Origin: Polynucleobacter sp. MWH-Svant-W18
GTDB taxonomy: Bacteria; Pseudomonadota; Gammaproteobacteria; Burkholderiales; Burkholderiaceae
Direction: 5' to 3'
Length of the DNA stretch: 64,000 nucleotides
NCBI RefSeq assembly: GCF_018687495.1
Contig: NZ_CP061293.1
Span: forward strand, 434,001 to 498,000
Shown piece by piece: positions 51,284-60,945 of this stretch; the stretch's first letter is position 1; the number at the start of each line of letters is the position of its first letter. Below the pieces are notes generated by a model. The model made no database searches. It was not told where the DNA came from and saw only the letters and a list, made by a program, of their open reading frames with translations. The translations under genes and the position numbers were made by a program.

Positions 51284-53872
51284 TTAAGCCCCCAAGGCTT
51301 CGAGCAACTCTGTTTCTAATTGAATTTGGAGTTTGGGGTTCTTGCCAAGATTGGCAGCATCAAGCAGCAAGATATCCTCAACTCGCTCTCCCAGAGTATT
51401 GATTCTGGCGGTATGAATGGATACCTGGTGCTTAGCCAATACTCTAGAGATGGTGTAAAGCAAGCCAGTCCGATCGCTTGCAGATAACGCTAGCGTGTAG
51501 TACCTACCACGGTCATCGGGAACCATATGTACTCGGGGTTGTATCGGAAAGGTGCGGGATTGTCTGGACAGTCTGCCCATGCTGGGGTTTGGCAAAGGCT
51601 CACTCTTACTTAAAGCTTGCGTTAATTCAAACTCCACTAGTTGAATGAGATCACGATAGCTGCCACCCTCATCTACCAAATTACTGCCAGAGATTTGGAA
51701 ACTATCTAAAGCGTAGCCATGGCGCGTTGTATGAATGCGTGCATCCCAAATCGAGAAACCATGTCTTTCAAAATAGGCGCAGATTCGCGCAAAGAGATCT
51801 TCTTGGTCTTTGACATAGACTGCAACTTGTAGTCCCTCACCAATTGGCGAGAGCCGAGCGCGCACAATGGGTTGCTCGCTGTTGACTTTGTTGTAAAGAT
51901 GGCGAGTAAGCCACGCAATATCAGAAGAATCTTGTCTTAAGAAAAAAGCCACATCCAATTGCTTCCAAAAATCTTGATAAGAATCATCATTGATGCCATA
52001 GAGGCGCAATTTAGCTCGAGATTCTTCTTGATGCTGTGCTAATTCAGAAGAGGCATCCGGCTTTGCTCCGCCGAGCACTCTGAGGGTGGCACGATAGAGA
52101 TCTTCTAAGAGTTTGCCTTTCCAGGCATTCCAAACTTTAGGGCTGGTACCACGAACGTCAGCTACTGTTAATAAGTAAAGGGCGGTGAGATGGCGCTCAT
52201 CCCCCATCTTCTTTGCGAACGCCTTCACAACATCAGGATCAGTAATGTCTTGTTTCTGCGCTACTTGACTCATGTTGAGATGCTCAGCCACTAACCATAC
52301 CAATAGCTCAGTATCTTTTTTATCTAGGCCATGCTCTTTAGCAAACTTGCGCATGTCGGCTTTGCCTAGTTGCGAGTGATCACCCCCGCGACCCTTGGCA
52401 ATGTCATGAAATAGAGCGGCAATGACCAGGAGCCACGGTTTTTCAAAATGGGCAATGAGGCTGCTGCAAAATGGAAACTCATGCGTATGCTCAACCACCA
52501 TGAAGCGTCGCACATTGCGGAGCACCATCAAGATATGTTGGTCAACTGTATAGATGTGAAAGAGATCATGCTGCATTTGCCCCACGATTCTTCTAAATGC
52601 TGGGAGATATCTACCTAAGACGCTGCTGCGATTCATGAGCTGAAAGGCCCGGCTGACGCCTTCGGGCTGCTTCAAGATTTCCATAATGAGAGCGCGGTTG
52701 ATAGGGTCTTTACGCCAATGACCATCCATTTTCTGGCGCGCGTTATACAGGGCCCTAAAAATTGTTGCCGAGAGGCTCTTTACGTTTGAGGTTTGAGCAA
52801 ATACCAAAAAAGTTCGCAAAATTTGTTCGGGGTGTTTTTGATAGAGCTGCGGATCTGTAATATCTAAGACACCCTGCCTCTCAATAAAGTGCTCGTTGCC
52901 TTCACCTGGAATGGAGTGGGTTGTTTTGGATTCTTGTGGGAAGAGCAGCGCTTCAATGTTCTGCAATAGAACATCATTTAATTGATTTACCGCTTTTGCA
53001 GCCCAGTAATAGCGTCGCATGATGGCTTCACTGGCTTGACGCGAAGACTCAGATTCAATCCCCATAACTTTTGCTAGAGAAGTTTGTAAGTCAAAAGCTA
53101 AAACATCCTGTCTACGCCCAGCCAACAAATGCAGATTTGCTCGTAAGGTCTCTAAGAAGCGTTGATTGCGATTCAGTTCGGTTAATTCGCGTTGAGTAAT
53201 AAGGCCTGCTTGATTGAGGTCTTTGAAGGTATTTCCGAGTAGCGCAGCTTTACTTACCCAAGAGATCACCTGAAGGTCGCGCAAGCCGCCGGGGCTCTCT
53301 TTGCAATTAGGCTCAAGTGAGTAGGGCGTATTTTGGTACTTATAGTGACGCTGAATTTGTTCTGCGAGCTTCGCTTGAAAAAATGCTTTGGGATCCATTG
53401 CGGATTCAAAAGCGCTCGCAAATTCATTGAAGAGGGGTTTGTTGCCGCATAACAGGCGTGACTCAAGTAATGAGGTACGAACAGTAATGTCTTGCTCAGA
53501 CTCAGAGATGCATTCACCCACAGTTCTCACGGATGAGCCAATCTCTAGGCCCGTGTCCCAACAACTTGCGACAAACTGCTCAACCTGTTTAGAGAGCGCA
53601 GCAGATTTTTTCTCATCTGCTGGAAGCAGAATCAAGATATCAATATCGGAGAATGGAAATAAGGCGCCCCTACCAAAACCACCAACGGCTATGAGGGATG
53701 CTTCGGTATTGAGGCCAACGCTATTCCATAAATGGATTAGCAATTGATCGCTGAGTTTGCAAAGCTGTTTGGTCAGTTTGCCAACAGCTTGTGTTCCTCG
53801 AAACTGGGTATAGGCAATTTCTCGAGCAGCACGCAGGCTTGCTGCATCGGTAATCTGCTGAGAATTGCCCAT
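51284..53872 (-). CDS. glnD: bifunctional uridylyltransferase/uridylyl-removing enzyme
   Basis: An 862-residue nitrogen sensor that modifies PII proteins. The nucleotidyltransferase motif GGFGRGALFPFSDIDILIL lies at about 62-80. The HD hydrolase motif HDIAKGRGGDHS is near 495. Two ACT domains at the C-terminus (about 675-750 and 785-860) bind glutamine. Lies four bases after map on the same strand. Confidence 0.95.
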   Translation of the reverse strand: MGNSQQITDAASLRAAREIAYTQFRGTQAVGKLTKQLCKLSDQLLIHLWNSVGLNTEASLIAVGGFGRGALFPFSDIDILILLPADEKKSAALSKQVEQFVASCWDTGLEIGSSVRTVGECISESEQDITVRTSLLESRLLCGNKPLFNEFASAFESAMDPKAFFQAKLAEQIQRHYKYQNTPYSLEPNCKESPGGLRDLQVISWVSKAALLGNTFKDLNQAGLITQRELTELNRNQRFLETLRANLHLLAGRRQDVLAFDLQTSLAKVMGIESESSRQASEAIMRRYYWAAKAVNQLNDVLLQNIEALLFPQESKTTHSIPGEGNEHFIERQGVLDITDPQLYQKHPEQILRTFLVFAQTSNVKSLSATIFRALYNARQKMDGHWRKDPINRALIMEILKQPEGVSRAFQLMNRSSVLGRYLPAFRRIVGQMQHDLFHIYTVDQHILMVLRNVRRFMVVEHTHEFPFCSSLIAHFEKPWLLVIAALFHDIAKGRGGDHSQLGKADMRKFAKEHGLDKKDTELLVWLVAEHLNMSQVAQKQDITDPDVVKAFAKKMGDERHLTALYLLTVADVRGTSPKVWNAWKGKLLEDLYRATLRVLGGAKPDASSELAQHQEESRAKLRLYGINDDSYQDFWKQLDVAFFLRQDSSDIAWLTRHLYNKVNSEQPIVRARLSPIGEGLQVAVYVKDQEDLFARICAYFERHGFSIWDARIHTTRHGYALDSFQISGSNLVDEGGSYRDLIQLVEFELTQALSKSEPLPNPSMGRLSRQSRTFPIQPRVHMVPDDRGRYYTLALSASDRTGLLYTISRVLAKHQVSIHTARINTLGERVEDILLLDAANLGKNPKLQIQLETELLEALGA

Positions 53873-53876
53873 GGAT

Positions 53877-54713
53877 TTATGCGCTGGCTAGAGAGGGTCT
53901 AAAAGTGAGCCCTTTGACACAGTCGGGTGGAGGATTGCTACCCTCCGACCAAGTGAGTACTTCAACACCATTTTGGGTCACCAAAAGAGTGTGTTCCCAT
54001 TGCGCCGAGAGACTACGGTCTTTGGTTTTAACAGTCCACTGATCCGGCATGGTACGAATATCTCGTTTACCAGCATTGATCATCGGTTCGATGGTGAATG
54101 TCATGCCGGCAACCAATTTTTCGCCAGTACCCGGTTTGCCGTAGTGCAGAATTTGTGGATCTTGATGAAACACTTTGCCAATACCGTGGCCACAATATTC
54201 GCGGACCACAGAGTAACCAGCATTTTCTGCGTGCGTTTGAATGACGTGACCAATATCACCAAGTGATGCGCCAGGTTTTACTTGAGCTATGCCAAGCCAC
54301 ATACATTCAAAAGTAATTTGCGTGAGGCGCTTCGCCATGACTGAAGCCTCACCAACCATAAACATTCGACTGGTATCACCGTAGTAACCATCAGGTGTGA
54401 TGACAGTGATATCCAAATTCACTACGTCACCACTCTTCAGAACTTTATCTCCCGGTATGCCATGACAAATGACATCGTTCACTGAGGTGCAGATCGATGC
54501 TGGGAAGGGTGGATAGCCTGGGGGCTGATAATTCAGCGGCGCAGGAATCGTCTTTTGGACATCACGCATGTATTCATGACAAATGCGATCTAGTTCGCCG
54601 GTAGTAATGCCAGTCTTCACGTGGGGTGCCACATGATCGAGAACTTCACTAGCTAAGCGGCCAGCTTCGCGCATCCCAAGAATGTCTTTTTCTGCTGTAA
54701 ATACACTATTCAT
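53877..54713 (-). CDS. map: methionine aminopeptidase type I
   Basis: A 278-residue enzyme that removes N-terminal Met. Metal ligands are visible in NLDITVITPDGYYGDTSRMF (two Asp), GHGIGKVFHQDP (His), TIEPMIN (Glu) and SAQWEHT (Glu). It is divergent from rpsB, the usual arrangement in proteobacteria. Confidence 0.96.
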   Translation of the reverse strand: MNSVFTAEKDILGMREAGRLASEVLDHVAPHVKTGITTGELDRICHEYMRDVQKTIPAPLNYQPPGYPPFPASICTSVNDVICHGIPGDKVLKSGDVVNLDITVITPDGYYGDTSRMFMVGEASVMAKRLTQITFECMWLGIAQVKPGASLGDIGHVIQTHAENAGYSVVREYCGHGIGKVFHQDPQILHYGKPGTGEKLVAGMTFTIEPMINAGKRDIRTMPDQWTVKTKDRSLSAQWEHTLLVTQNGVEVLTWSEGSNPPPDCVKGLTFRPSLASA

Positions 54714-54866
54714 GCCTTGATTATCAACGACTTGGATAAATTCAGCAGATTGAAATTGCTTAAAAAATAGGCACCCATCCCTTTTTTAGGGCATTAAACA
54801 GGGTTGAGTAGGCTGCAGACTCATTTGTCGCCAGGGTTGGACTAGCTAGATCCTTGATATTTAAGC

Positions 54867-54963
54867 TATAATTTTGTTCTCGGGTCTAATTTTGGACTTG
54901 AAATCGCAAGTTGAGCCTTCCAGGGTGGCGCTTTTTAGCGCAGCTAGGACTCAACTTTAGAAC
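54867..54963 (+). promoter_or_regulatory. rpsB promoter element and structured S2 leader
   Basis: TATAAT at 54867-54872 is a likely -10 (no good -35). The transcript then folds into nested helices: GTTCT 54876-54880 with AGAAC 54959-54963, AAGTTGAG 54908-54915 with CTCAACTT 54950-54957, and an inner GCGC pair around 54928-54941. The structure ends about 18 bases before the rpsB ATG, as expected for autoregulation by S2. The rest of the map-rpsB gap shows nothing else. Confidence 0.55.
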
Positions 54964-54981
54964 CAACCCTTAGGAGAAGTT

Positions 54982-55731
54982 ATGTCTGTAACCATGCGTC
55001 AAATGCTGGAAGCCGGTTGCCATTTTGGTCACCAAACGCGCTTCTGGTCCCCAAAGATGGCCCCATTTATTTTCGGTCATCGCAACAAAATCCACATCAT
55101 CAACTTGGAAAAAACTTTGCCAATGTTTCAGGACGCCCTGAAATTTGCAAAACAAGTTGCTGCTAATCGTGGCACGATTTTATTCGTTGGCACTAAGCGC
55201 CAATCACGCGAGATTATTGCTGAAGAAGCTGCTCGTGCAGGCATGCCTTATATCGACAGCCGTTGGTTGGGCGGTACGCTCACCAATTTCAAAACTGTTA
55301 AAGGTTCCCTCAAGCGTTTGAAGGATATGGAAGTTGCCAAAGAAGCTGGCGACTGGGAAAAGCTTTCTAAGAAAGAAGCTTTGACGAATGATCGCGATCT
55401 CGACAAATTGCAAAAAGCACTTGGCGGTATCAAAGATTTGAACGGTGTTCCTGACGCCATTTTCGTAGTGGACGTTGGCTACCACAAGATTGCTATTACC
55501 GAGGCAAACAAGCTTGGTATTCCAGTGATCGCGGTGGTAGATACTAACCACTCACCAGAAGGTGTTGATTACATCATCCCTGGAAACGATGACTCCAGTA
55601 AGGCTGTAACCCTCTATGCGCGCGGTATTGCTGATGCAATCCTAGAAGGCAAAGCAAATTCTGTACAAGAAATCTTGACTGCTGTTAAAGAAGGCGAAGA
55701 AGAGTTTGTTGAAGAAGGGAAAGCTGAATAA
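54982..55731 (+). CDS. rpsB: 30S ribosomal protein S2
   Basis: A 249-residue protein of the small subunit, with [22 protein letters not shown] and [16 protein letters not shown] typical of S2. AGGAG precedes the ATG. Heads the rpsB-tsf transcript; tsf overlaps its stop (TAATG). The acidic C-terminus ([13 protein letters not shown]) is of normal type. Confidence 0.98.
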   Translation: MSVTMRQMLEAGCHFGHQTRFWSPKMAPFIFGHRNKIHIINLEKTLPMFQDALKFAKQVAANRGTILFVGTKRQSREIIAEEAARAGMPYIDSRWLGGTLTNFKTVKGSLKRLKDMEVAKEAGDWEKLSKKEALTNDRDLDKLQKALGGIKDLNGVPDAIFVVDVGYHKIAITEANKLGIPVIAVVDTNHSPEGVDYIIPGNDDSSKAVTLYARGIADAILEGKANSVQEILTAVKEGEEEFVEEGKAE

Positions 55732-56615
55732 TGGCCGCTATTACCGCTGCAATGGTTGGCGAGTTACGCGCCAAAACTGATGCTCCGATGATGGAGTGTA
55801 AAAAAGCTTTGACTGAGGCTGATGGTGATATGGCTCGTGCAGAAGAAATTCTGCGTGTAAAGCTCGGTAGCAAGGCTGGTAAAGCAGCATCTCGTGTGAC
55901 TGCTGAAGGTATTGTTGCTTCCTCTATTAACGGCACTACCGGTGCATTGCTTGAAGTGAACTGCGAGACTGACTTCGTTTCTAAGAACGATGATTTCTTG
56001 GCGTTTACAAATGAGTGTGCAAAGTTAATCGCTGAAAAGAATCCGGCGGACGTTGCTGCTTTATTAGCATTGCCCTTGAATGGTCAAACAGTTGATGAGG
56101 TTCGTAGCGCATTGATCGGTAAAATCGGCGAGAACATCATGCCACGTCGCTTCAAGCGTTTTGCTGGTAGCAATAAGTTGGTTTCTTATCTCCATGGCAC
56201 CCGTATTGGTGTGATGGTTGAGTATGAAGGTGACGAGACTGCAGCAAAAGATGTGGCAATGCATATTGCTGCAATGAAGCCAGTAGCTTTGTCTACAGCT
56301 GATGTTCCTGCTGAATCGATTGCGATTGAGCGTAGCGTTGCTGTGCAAAAAGCTGCTGAATCTGGCAAACCACCAGAAATCGTTGAAAAAATGGTTGAAG
56401 GCTCCATTCAGAAGTACCTCAAAGAGGTTTCCTTGCTGAATCAGACCTTCGTCAAGAACGACAAGCAAACTGTTGAGCAAATGCTCAAAGCTGCCAATAC
56501 AAACGTCAAGGGTTTCACGATGTTTGTTGTGGGTGAGGGCATTGAGAAGCGTCAAGACGACTTTGCAGCTGAAGTAGCTGCCCAAGTTGCCGCCGCCTCT
56601 AAAGCAACAGCGTAA
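55731..56615 (+). CDS. tsf: elongation factor Ts
   Basis: A 294-residue exchange factor for EF-Tu. The N-terminal UBA-like segment ends with [12 protein letters not shown], and the core starts with [10 protein letters not shown], which contacts EF-Tu. Second core subdomain and C-terminal module follow. Ends before a strong terminator. Confidence 0.98.
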   Translation: MAAITAAMVGELRAKTDAPMMECKKALTEADGDMARAEEILRVKLGSKAGKAASRVTAEGIVASSINGTTGALLEVNCETDFVSKNDDFLAFTNECAKLIAEKNPADVAALLALPLNGQTVDEVRSALIGKIGENIMPRRFKRFAGSNKLVSYLHGTRIGVMVEYEGDETAAKDVAMHIAAMKPVALSTADVPAESIAIERSVAVQKAAESGKPPEIVEKMVEGSIQKYLKEVSLLNQTFVKNDKQTVEQMLKAANTNVKGFTMFVVGEGIEKRQDDFAAEVAAQVAAASKATA

Positions 56616-56656
56616 TACCCTGGCTTGGGGCTTGCCCCAGTAAGTCAGCAGTACCC

Positions 56657-56693
56657 AAAAGGGCATAGAAACGGGAGTTTCTATGCCCTTTTC
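56657..56693 (+). terminator. terminator of rpsB-tsf
   Basis: A perfect 16-pair stem (AAAAGGGCATAGAAAC with its complement) and a GGGA loop end in TTTTC. It lies 41 bases after the tsf stop and separates this transcript from pyrH. Confidence 0.9.
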
Positions 56694-56714
56694 TTTGATC
56701 CCCCAAGAGCCCTT

Positions 56715-56720
56715 TATAAT
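56715..56720 (+). promoter_or_regulatory. possible -10 element of the pyrH operon
   Basis: TATAAT 82 bases before the pyrH ATG and just after the tsf terminator, where a promoter is needed. No convincing -35 at 16-18 bases. Confidence 0.35.
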
Positions 56721-56801
56721 TTGCCCAAGATATTAAAAAGTGCTTAAAGATCAATAAGCTAAGTACGCAAAATACTTGGCAAATTACGGAAAACTAAAAA
56801 C

Positions 56802-57512
56802 ATGCCAGCCTACAAACGCGTTCTCCTTAAATTATCCGGTGAAGCCCTGATGGGCGATGATTCTTTTGGTATTAATCCGGTCACGATCGATGCCATGGTT
56901 GCTGAGATTGCCCAAGTGGTCAATAGTGGCGTAGAGCTTGCCATCGTTATTGGCGGTGGAAATATATTCCGCGGTGTTGCTGGTGGTGCTGCAGGGATGG
57001 ATCGCGCTACTGCTGACTACATGGGAATGTTAGCAACCATGATGAACTCACTTGCCTTGCAAGATGCTCTGCGTCAAAAAGGGGTAGAGGCACGCGTGCA
57101 ATCCGCTCTCAGAATGGATCAAGTGGTTGAGCCCTACATTCGCCCACGTGCAATTCGGGCAATGGGTGAAGGTAAGGTAGTGATCTTTGCTGCGGGAACT
57201 GGTAACCCATTCTTTACAACCGATACCGCAGCTGCCTTGCGTGGTGCAGAGATGGGCGTAGAGGTGATGCTCAAAGCAACCAAGGTTGATGGTATCTATA
57301 GTGCAGATCCAGTGAAGGATCCAACTGCCACTTTATACAAGACCATCACATTTGATGAAGCATTAATTAAAAACTTACAGGTCATGGATGCCACAGCCTT
57401 TGCTCTTTGCCGTGACCGCAAATTACCAATCAAAGTATTTTCAATTCTCAAGCCTGGTGCATTGATGCGCGTAGTGCAAGGTGAGCCTGAAGGTACTTTG
57501 GTACACGTTTAA
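56802..57512 (+). CDS. pyrH: UMP kinase
   Basis: A 236-residue hexameric amino-acid-kinase-fold enzyme making [19 protein letters not shown] at the start and GGGNIFRG (about 51-58) bind phosphates; [16 protein letters not shown] is typical. Eleven bases before frr. Confidence 0.97.
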   Translation: MPAYKRVLLKLSGEALMGDDSFGINPVTIDAMVAEIAQVVNSGVELAIVIGGGNIFRGVAGGAAGMDRATADYMGMLATMMNSLALQDALRQKGVEARVQSALRMDQVVEPYIRPRAIRAMGEGKVVIFAAGTGNPFFTTDTAAALRGAEMGVEVMLKATKVDGIYSADPVKDPTATLYKTITFDEALIKNLQVMDATAFALCRDRKLPIKVFSILKPGALMRVVQGEPEGTLVHV

Positions 57513-57523
57513 TAGGAGGCCTG

Positions 57524-58084
57524 ATGTCTGCAGCAGAAATTAAAAACAATACCGATCAAAAGATGCAAAAGTCTCTTGAGGCTTTGAAAACCAATTTGGC
57601 CAAGATTCGTTCTGGGCGTGCTAACCCTGGAATTTTGGAACACATTCAGGTGGAGTACTACGGCAACCCAACACCATTGAGCCAAGTTGCCAGTTTGGGT
57701 CTCGCAGATGCTCGTACTATCAACGTTCAACCATTTGAAAAGACCATGGTTGCCGCTGTTGAAAAAGCCATTCGCGATTCCGATCTAGGTTTGAACCCCG
57801 CATCACAGGGTACTGTCATTCGTGTGCCAATGCCTGCTCTGACTGAGGAGCGTCGCCGTGAATTGACTAAGGTTGTGAAGAGTGAGGGTGAAGATACTAA
57901 GATTGCGGTACGTAATTTACGTCGCGATGCCAATGAGCATCTCAAGCGCTTAACCAAAGATAAAGAAATTTCTGAGGATGAAGAGCGTCGTGCAACGGAT
58001 GAAATTCAGAAGATGACTGATAAAGCAGTGATCGATATCGATAAGATTATTTCTGAAAAAGAAAAAGAGATCATGACGGTTTAA
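57524..58084 (+). CDS. frr: ribosome recycling factor
   Basis: A 186-residue two-domain factor that splits post-termination ribosomes with [26 protein letters not shown] and the C-terminal coiled helices are family-typical. It has the strong Shine-Dalgarno AGGAGG. Confidence 0.98.
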   Translation: MSAAEIKNNTDQKMQKSLEALKTNLAKIRSGRANPGILEHIQVEYYGNPTPLSQVASLGLADARTINVQPFEKTMVAAVEKAIRDSDLGLNPASQGTVIRVPMPALTEERRRELTKVVKSEGEDTKIAVRNLRRDANEHLKRLTKDKEISEDEERRATDEIQKMTDKAVIDIDKIISEKEKEIMTV

Positions 58085-58110
58085 GTACCCGATTGAATGT
58101 TTAGCTTCTT

Positions 58111-58884
58111 ATGACCCAGCACATTAGTTCCACCAAAGATATTCCAGAGGTCAGCGCTATTCCTCGCCATGTGGCAATCATCATGGATGGCAATGGTCGC
58201 TGGGCAAGTAAGCGCATGATGCCTCGGGTTGCTGGCCATTCTGAAGGTTTGGGTGCGGTTCGCAAGATCGTGCAAGAGTGCCGCAGCATTGGCGTTGAGT
58301 ATCTAACGGTGTTTGCATTCAGTTCTGAGAACTGGCGTCGCCCGCCAGAAGAAGTTGGTTTCTTAATGAAGCTATTTTTGAAATCGCTCAAGGGTGAAGT
58401 TTCACGTCTTGCTGAGAATGATATTTGCTTGCGCTTGATTGGGGATCTGAGCCGTTTTGATTCTGCCATTCAAGAGATGGTGCAGTTTTCTGAAGAAAAG
58501 ACTGCAGGATGCAAAGCCTTAACTTTTACGATCGCTGCAAACTATGGTGGTCGCTGGGATATCCTACAGGCCATGCGTCGCTGCATGGAGGCTAACCCCA
58601 ATTTAATGCCAGAACAGGTATCCGAGGAGCTTTTACAGCCTTATCTTTCAATGGCATATGCTCCAGAGCCGGATTTATTTATTCGGACCGGTGGAGAGCA
58701 GCGCGTGAGTAATTTCTTGCTGTGGCAGTTAGCGTATACCGAGCTGTATTTCACAGACGTGCTCTGGCCCGATTTTGATGAGGCTGAATTACATAAGGCG
58801 TTTGATTGGTTTAGTCAGCGCGAGCGTCGTTTTGGTCGTACCAGTGCTCAACTTGCATCGCAGGTCATGAGTGACGCAGTTTGA
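58111..58884 (+). CDS. uppS: undecaprenyl diphosphate synthase
   Basis: A 257-residue cis-prenyltransferase making the lipid carrier for cell wall sugars. IMDGNGRWA (catalytic Asp) lies at about 30-38, and DLFIRTGGEQRVSNFLLWQLAYTELYF contains the conserved RTxGExR motif. It is 26 bases after frr. Confidence 0.97.
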   Translation: MTQHISSTKDIPEVSAIPRHVAIIMDGNGRWASKRMMPRVAGHSEGLGAVRKIVQECRSIGVEYLTVFAFSSENWRRPPEEVGFLMKLFLKSLKGEVSRLAENDICLRLIGDLSRFDSAIQEMVQFSEEKTAGCKALTFTIAANYGGRWDILQAMRRCMEANPNLMPEQVSEELLQPYLSMAYAPEPDLFIRTGGEQRVSNFLLWQLAYTELYFTDVLWPDFDEAELHKAFDWFSQRERRFGRTSAQLASQVMSDAV

Positions 58885-58913
58885 TGCAAGTTGCTCATTA
58901 AAAGTATCCAGCC

Positions 58914-59741
58914 ATGCTAAAAACCCGAGTTATTACTGCTCTTGTTCTATTGGCAGTGCTCTTACCGGTACTATTTTTATTGCCGCCGGTGTACATCGGC
59001 GCCTTCTTCTTGTTTGCTCTATTAGCTGCCGCATGGGAGTGGAGTCGATTGCTTGCCCCTGAGGCGAGCCGCGCAGCTTGGCTTTACGCCTTATTCTGTT
59101 TAGCGATCATTTTATTTTTATTGGGCATGCAAAACACTGCTTGGCAGTTTGCCTTGTTGCTCTTGGCAGTCCTTTTTTGGTTTTTTATTGCCCCTTTTCT
59201 GTTGGCGCGGGGCATGAATCTTTCATTAGAAAGATTGCGTCCTTTCTACGTCGTCCTCGGCTTAATCATATTGCCCGCAACTTGGTTTGCGTTGGTATTT
59301 TTACGTGAACTGGGCTTAGTATTTTTATTGAGCTCTATGGCCTTAGTTTGGATTGCTGATATTGGCGCCTATTTTGTTGGCAAGGCTTTTGGCAAGCGTA
59401 AGTTAGCGGTGCAAATTAGTCCTGGTAAATCAGTAGAGGGTGCGATTGGTGGACTGTTGCTTTGCTATTTCTACGCTTTACTTTGCGTGATCTATTTACC
59501 AGTTGACTCCACTTTATTTGGCGCTTGGGCAATTCGCTTTGGTTGGGTACCCATGTTTTTAATGGTCACTGCGCTAGTATCTTTTAGCATCTTTGGCGAC
59601 CTATTTGAATCTCAACTCAAACGCTTGGCTGGTGTGAAAGATAGTAGCCACTTATTGCCTGGACATGGGGGTGTTTTAGATCGCGTGGATGCCTTGATTC
59701 CCACAATGCCCATCGCAGCATTACTAGCGGGATTTATTTAA
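58914..59741 (+). CDS. cdsA: phosphatidate cytidylyltransferase
   Basis: A 275-residue inner-membrane enzyme making CDP-diacylglycerol. About eight helices. The signature FESQLKRLAGVKDSSHLLPGHGGVLDRVDAL (about 232-262) is complete. Its last base pair overlaps the dxr start. Confidence 0.95.
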   Translation: MLKTRVITALVLLAVLLPVLFLLPPVYIGAFFLFALLAAAWEWSRLLAPEASRAAWLYALFCLAIILFLLGMQNTAWQFALLLLAVLFWFFIAPFLLARGMNLSLERLRPFYVVLGLIILPATWFALVFLRELGLVFLLSSMALVWIADIGAYFVGKAFGKRKLAVQISPGKSVEGAIGGLLLCYFYALLCVIYLPVDSTLFGAWAIRFGWVPMFLMVTALVSFSIFGDLFESQLKRLAGVKDSSHLLPGHGGVLDRVDALIPTMPIAALLAGFI

Positions 59742-60937
59742 TGTCAGTGCGTCAAGTAGCAATTCTTGGATCGACCGGATCTATCGGCGTTAATACCCTT
59801 GATGTCATTCGTGCACATCCTGACCGCTTTCAAGTCGTCGCTCTTACTGCTGGTAAACAAGTAGATCGCTTGGCCGAGCAATGCGCTGAATTTCGTCCTG
59901 CGATTGCAGTGGTTTCTGATGCAGAAGATGCAGCTCGTCTCGAAAAGTTATTGTGCGATCAAAATATTGATACACAAGTGATGTATGGCCCTCAGGCATT
60001 GGTGAGTGCAGTTACAGAGTCTGGTTGCGATACGGTGATGGCTGCTATTGTTGGGGCAGCAGGCCTGGTGCCTACATTGGCTGCAGCTAAGGCTGGCAAA
60101 AGAGTATTGCTAGCAAATAAAGAAGCTTTAGTGATGTCTGGCAATTTATTTATGGAAGCCATGAAACTTGGTGGTGGAGAACTCCTACCAATTGACAGCG
60201 AGCACAATGCAATCTTTCAATGTCTTCCAGTTCAATTTACAAAAACGCCGCACTCTAGTTTAGGTGTTGAAGAGCTTTGGTTAACCGCCTCAGGTGGGCC
60301 TTTCAGAAATACGCCGCTTGAACAGCTAAATACGATTACGCCAGAGCAGGCCTGCGCACATCCAAACTGGGTAATGGGTCGAAAGATTTCAGTTGACTCA
60401 GCAACAATGATGAATAAAGGCCTTGAGCTGATTGAAGCATTTTGGTTGTTTGGTTTACCGCTTGAAAAGATCAAGGTTTTGATTCATCCGCAAAGTGTGG
60501 TGCACTCGATGGTTCGATATCGCGATGGATCTGTGATCGCGCAATTGGGTCAACCCGATATGCGCACTCCAATTGCTTATGGCCTGGCCTGGCCTGACCG
60601 GATTGATGCCGGTGTGGCGCCTTTAAGTTTGACCCAACTGGCTTCTTTGAGTTTTGCAGAGCCCGATTTAGAGCGCTTTCCCTGTTTAGCTTTAGCATTT
60701 GAGGCAGCAAAAGCTGGGGGTACTGCAGCCACAGTACTCAATGCTGCCAATGAGATTGCGGTAGCAGCATTCTTGGATGAGGGCTTACCTTATTTACAAA
60801 TTCCGGCCATCGTCGAAAAAGTGTTGCATGCGATACCCGCTGTAAATGCCGACTCGATTGAGTTGATTTTGGATATTGATGAGCAAGCCAGGGCAGTAGC
60901 TCGCGAGCATGCGCAAGCCTCCATTAAGAACCATTAG
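59741..60937 (+). CDS. dxr: 1-deoxy-D-xylulose 5-phosphate reductoisomerase
   Basis: A 398-residue MEP-pathway enzyme. LGSTGSIGVNTLDVI binds NADPH; LANKEALVMSG and PIDSEHNAIFQ hold metal and substrate residues. Supplies isoprenoids for UppS upstream. Eight bases before rseP. Confidence 0.97.
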   Translation: MSVRQVAILGSTGSIGVNTLDVIRAHPDRFQVVALTAGKQVDRLAEQCAEFRPAIAVVSDAEDAARLEKLLCDQNIDTQVMYGPQALVSAVTESGCDTVMAAIVGAAGLVPTLAAAKAGKRVLLANKEALVMSGNLFMEAMKLGGGELLPIDSEHNAIFQCLPVQFTKTPHSSLGVEELWLTASGGPFRNTPLEQLNTITPEQACAHPNWVMGRKISVDSATMMNKGLELIEAFWLFGLPLEKIKVLIHPQSVVHSMVRYRDGSVIAQLGQPDMRTPIAYGLAWPDRIDAGVAPLSLTQLASLSFAEPDLERFPCLALAFEAAKAGGTAATVLNAANEIAVAAFLDEGLPYLQIPAIVEKVLHAIPAVNADSIELILDIDEQARAVAREHAQASIKNH

Positions 60938-60945
60938 GAATTAAT

